From Phycomyces blakesleeanus NRRL 1555(-) (lineage: Eukaryota > Mucoromycota > Mucoromycetes > Mucorales > Phycomycetaceae), in the NCBI RefSeq assembly GCF_001638985.1, contig NW_017265188.1, forward strand, positions 434,001 to 498,000: DNA of 64,000 nucleotides, in the 5' to 3' direction. The notes beneath the pieces were generated by a model. It made no database searches and was not told where the DNA came from. It saw nothing but the letters and a program-made list of their open reading frames with translations. Positions within the stretch are counted from its first letter, which is position 1, and each line of letters starts with the position of its first letter. This document shows positions 60,601 to 64,000 of the stretch, piece after piece. The translations under genes were made by a program, and so were the position numbers.

Positions 60601-63217
60601 AGAGTTGGGTTAGGGAAAAAAAAAGAGAAAAAAAGAAAAAGGCGACTGTAATGGCTTGGATACAGATTGTTGTACTGTGTACTAATTGAAAGGGAGAAGA
60701 AGAGAAGGCAGGTGAGGGGGTTGTTATATATAAATATCTATATTTATATCTATATCTATACAAGTTGACGAACAAAAGGGTGTATATTACATGTTTTACG
60801 GCCTAAAATGTTGGTAGTGATCTCCTTGGTATTCTAAAGGGTAACCAAGGTGTTCCAGTTATTGAAACAGTTGAAAAAAAAAGGCCTCTTTGTTTTCGCA
60901 TTTCATATCTACCCGGACATTCTTACTTTTATTTTTATTCATAGACATCCAAGTAAGTACTAACCCGGATTCCCGACTTGGGATTCAAAATCAAAAATCA
61001 AATAAGGGAAGGGAATGGAAGTAAAATACCACTTTCTGTGAATAGCCACATCAACGGCGGATATAGGCCATAAATAAGTATTGTGTATTACGTACCTGGT
61101 AATCTGAGTCTTCCAATCGAGAGCATCGAAGGCTCTTGCGGGGCTTTGCAGACCAAAGGTATATTTATACACACGCACATACATACATACAAGTAAGTAC
61201 CCGAGATGTAGTTGGAGACCAAGTAACTGTATATTTGGTTCAGCTTGTAGACTTCCTTTTTTTAGAGAGAGAAAAAAATATTTTTGAAATGTAGGGGTAG
61301 AGATGAGCTTGTTTGCTTGTTTGCTTGCCTGCTTGTCTGCTTGCCTGCTCGCTTGCTTTCTTGTTTTTTTTTGCAGGTGAAAGACCGATCAATGGAACTT
61401 ATCTGGTGCTCGAGAAATTATGAACATGGGGCTGGTGAATCCCGGTTAGTTGGGAGGTGCTTCTTCGATCGCTTGCTGGTGTAACAAATCGGTGATCTTA
61501 TGCCGAAGAAGATGTCGTTAGTCACCTGATACTTGATGTATGTACGTATGTATGTACGTATGTAAGTATGTATATATATGTATACACACTGCAAACATTG
61601 TGCAATTTTACTCGATGTTTTGGTCAAGTCAATAAGTCAAGAGTGTATCGAAAATTGTGTTTTAGAGTTGCATTGAGATGGAACCAACAAATCAAAAGTT
61701 ATATGTAGATGATGTAGTTCATTTGAAAGACTATTTATTTTGGGTATTTAAACTAAATACTAATAAAAAAAAAGGCACTAAAATAAGAGAGCTAAGTTTT
61801 CCTTGTGCTTCACCAAACCTTCCAAAGATTTCATCATTATTCGGAAACCATGGAGATAAATAGCTAAAATTAAAGAAATACAATATGATATGATTTGTAA
61901 TGAATGTTCTGAGAATATACTATTTTTCTTCTTGGTATTGTGCTAGTTATACACAAGCATTGATGAGTCCACAGTAATGGTTATGATTATTGCCAGGTTT
62001 CAATTCAATTAAGCTACTGATGTGTTTACAGGAGGCCTGATGATTGAAGCCATTGTATAATTATTACTGTTGGCAACAAATAAACAAACAAAACAAGATT
62101 GTATTCATCGTTGTTATCCCCCCCCCCCCCCCCTCCTCATTATCCTCCTCTTTTCTTTTCCTCTATATCATGGCAAGAGTCTAGCCATTGGGTCATGATG
62201 TCTGTCTATTTGATAGCCTAAAAAAATAACCAATAGAAACATTTGTATGTAATAGCCTTATTTTGTTACTTGAATCTTTATTTATTTTTAATGACTATAA
62301 AGAAGAAGCAGAATAAATCAAGAGCAGGAATGTTCCATCACAGTGTTTTATTATTTATTTACTTTATCTAAACACAAGACTTATTCTGACAAGATTAAGC
62401 TGTTGAACCCTGAAAAGAGTTCAATAAGCTGATCTTTATTTATCTCTATTTATCTATTTCTTATAGTTAATATCGTCAACTGCACTACTAGGCTATATTA
62501 ACGGTCTTGTTTAAACTTTGATTATATCTTTAACCAATACAGGAAAGAAAGAATAGATATATATATAGATGTAAATATATAGCTGTGGACATTGAGGTAA
62601 ATGGGTAAAAGTACAGTCAAATGGTTTAAACTAGATTTTCACTTGATTTCTAAAAAAAACCATTATTCTTATTTTTATTGAATTGTGGAACGATTAATGT
62701 AGGCTTTGTGCACCTGTGCCTGTGCCTGTGCCTGTTCCTGTGCCTGTGCCTTTGTGAGTATGAGTGAGTATGAGTGTGTGTGAGAGTGTATGCTCCTATA
62801 CAAACAAGGATTGGAGTTACTTGTAAACCTCCTAATCAATCATTTATTCATTTCATTTCATTTCATTTATTAATTCATTCATTCATTCAATCAGTTAGTC
62901 AATCAGTTAGTCAGCTAGTCGGTCAGTCTTCTTTATCTGTTTCCATACTGATTATTGATACTAATATATGTTTCACTACTTCGTTGTGACGTCTCTTTAC
63001 GCGAGTTTTGTTATAAGCGAGGGGATGATGAATTGACTATTATTATTTTTTTGAAAAAAAAAAAAGATCTTGCCTGTTCCCTATTCCGGACTTGTTATTT
63101 TTTTAGGGAACTAAAAACCAAAATAAAAATAAAGCATTTTGGCCTGACATTTCCCTCCTCTTTGATCCTTTTCTCTCTTTTTTTTTCTTGCTTCTTTCTT
63201 TGCTTCTTCTATACTAC
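57601..63217. other. Gene-poor region with hairpin and exon-like fragments
   Basis: AT-rich, mostly unrecognised. It contains the hairpin at 58701-58787, tetranucleotide GCTTG-type repeats (61308-61365), ATGTATGTACGT repeats (61536-61575), a C-run (62119-62133), TGTGCC repeats (62714-62754) and ATTTC/ATTC/CAGTTAGT repeats (62845-62930). Exon-like pieces: 60151-60281 after CTTTAG (open in one frame, ANEYHRVQYRWERKFMQDY), and 61377-61484 after TTGCAG. Neither joins into a gene I can support. Confidence 0.4.
58701..58787. repeat. Imperfect hairpin (inverted repeat, ~34-bp arms)
   Basis: Left arm 58701-58734 (core ATCCACAGCAGCATGTGTAG) pairs with right arm 58754-58787 (core TACACATACTGCTGTGGAT) with about five differences and a 19-nt loop. 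A foldback relic or a structured RNA are both possible. Confidence 0.75.
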
Positions 63218-63514
63218 ATGGGTTTCCTTGACAAATTACGAACTCACTATGACCTTCAAAAGGTCGAGCAATACACTAAGCGGAGGGAAGCACAGTCTCC
63301 GTTTGAATTCCACGACCGTGATTATTACCAAAGTGTCTACCAAGAAGGTGTTTATCTAGATCCACACTCGTCTTCTCGTCGATCGTCTTCGTCTTCTCTT
63401 TCGTCAATCGGGTGGGGCACAGTTTCAAAATTGGTTAAGAAACGAAGAGGACTTTCGCTAGCAACCGAACAAATCAAGACATCTGAATCCTACAGTTCTC
63501 GTCCGTCATGTTAA
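63218..63514 (+). CDS. Small serine-rich protein of unknown function
   Basis: Single-exon gene of 98 aa following a CT-rich leader (63160-63210), typical of a promoter here. It begins MGFLDKLRTHYDLQKVEQYT and continues with a charged region (DRDYYQSVYQEGVYL), then a serine-rich block (about 52-64), then SIGWGTVSKLVKKRRG. The MGFLDKL start with a Y-x-L-x2-(V/L)-E-x-Y motif resembles small conserved proteins I recall from Mucorales genomes, function unknown. No signal peptide or membrane helix. The start at 63218 is preferred over 63188, which would add a hydrophobic decapeptide from the leader. Confidence 0.65.
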   Translation: MGFLDKLRTHYDLQKVEQYTKRREAQSPFEFHDRDYYQSVYQEGVYLDPHSSSRRSSSSSLSSIGWGTVSKLVKKRRGLSLATEQIKTSESYSSRPSC

Positions 63515-64000
63515 TATATATATATATAAAAATTATATATATAAATTATATATCTATAAATAATTTTGTCATTTTTTACACACTATGGTATCGTGTGTTT
63601 CGCATAGTTCAACCCTAATACATTCTTTTCCCCGTTTCTTTTCTTTTCTTTTCGTTATATATATATATATATATATATACAGTTGATCCAATAAAGTTAT
63701 GTTGTCCGGACCGAACAGAATGTCTTCCAATCAGAAATAACACTGTAGGAAATGACAGCATTCACTTTAGAAAAAAAAATTGTCGTAAATTCCAAAATCA
63801 TAGCAACTTTAGAGAAGTCAGTTTGTGGACTCAGATTTTCAGTTTACCTGGCCCTAGTCATATAATTTTCCCAATCCAAAATAGTATAAATAGCAGTAAG
63901 TAGTTCAGTGTAGGAACCTGGTCAAATTTTGATACAACCAATATCTTTTATTAGGGGTCATCATTCGTGAATAAATGTCGGTAATCGAAAAAAAGGTGAA
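63515..64000. other. Downstream region with a possible element terminus
   Basis: 3' flank of the small gene with TA tracts (63505-63560, 63655-63680). At 63741 begins CACTGTAGGAAATG, shared in opposite orientation with 47910-47897; the DNA beyond may belong to a partial element running past the window edge. A second CAGTGTAGGAAC lies at 63907. Confidence 0.45.

Noticed and set aside
42965..64000. tRNA genes
   Set aside because: I looked for GGTTCRANTC-type T-loops with matching D-arms here and in the rest of the window and found none convincing; a scan with a tRNA model would settle this.
1..64000. CRISPR array, operon or prokaryotic features
   Set aside because: Spliceosomal introns in nearly all genes, long AT-rich spacers and fungal families make this a eukaryotic nuclear window; tandem repeats seen lack the repeat-spacer pattern.

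Overview
The window looks like nuclear DNA of an early-diverging filamentous fungus, probably Mucoromycota (Mucorales-like). It is AT-rich, has short GT-AG introns with CTAAC-type branch points, and carries fungal-specific families (MSO1-like, AIM32, velvet, MOT1 molybdate transporter). A degraded gag-like relic resembles retroelements known from Mucorales, and the LSU rRNA-like sequence aligns best with Mucorales 28S as I remember it. No database search was possible. All exon models were spliced by hand and checked for reading-frame continuity across every junction.

Layout. Positions 78-17418 hold six minus-strand genes: PHO88/SND3 (78-826), an MSO1-like Sec1-binding protein (3296-4318), the mitochondrial/peroxisomal fission dynamin DNM1 (4714-7776, with a 10-nt microexon), an F-box/LRR-like protein (8652-10815), eIF4A (14379-15941) and an OMS1-like membrane methyltransferase (16319-17418). 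Positions 18200-29871 form an 11.7-kb inverted repeat: two arms of about 4.87 kb, almost identical, around a 1.93-kb spacer. Positions 31009-40635 hold five plus-strand genes: a GRHPR-like 2-hydroxyacid dehydrogenase, AIM32, a SEC2-type Rab GEF, an RNI-type LRR protein and a MOT1-type transporter. COG6 follows on minus (40821-43775). From 44 kb onward genes are sparse: a gag relic, a velvet-domain gene (51344-52979), a Tc1/mariner relic and a small serine-rich protein (63218-63514), separated by long AT-rich, microsatellite-rich stretches.

The most unusual object is the inverted repeat. Each arm ends exactly at a ~500-bp MITE-like sequence with ~50-bp terminal inverted repeats next to TA. Each arm also carries a strongly diverged 5.8S-plus-5' LSU rRNA segment. 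Upstream of that segment is a tandem series of short non-coding exons separated by 75-103-nt introns that resemble one another and have complete splice signals. In both arms these point from the spacer outwards. The arms differ at only a few positions that I noticed, so the duplication (or its homogenisation) is recent even though the rRNA-like sequence is old and decayed.

Functional themes of the ordinary genes are secretion and membrane traffic (MSO1-like, SEC2, COG6, PHO88/SND3), organelle division and mitochondrial proteins (DNM1, OMS1-like, AIM32), translation (eIF4A) and regulation (velvet, F-box). I see no sign that neighbours form an operon or cluster.
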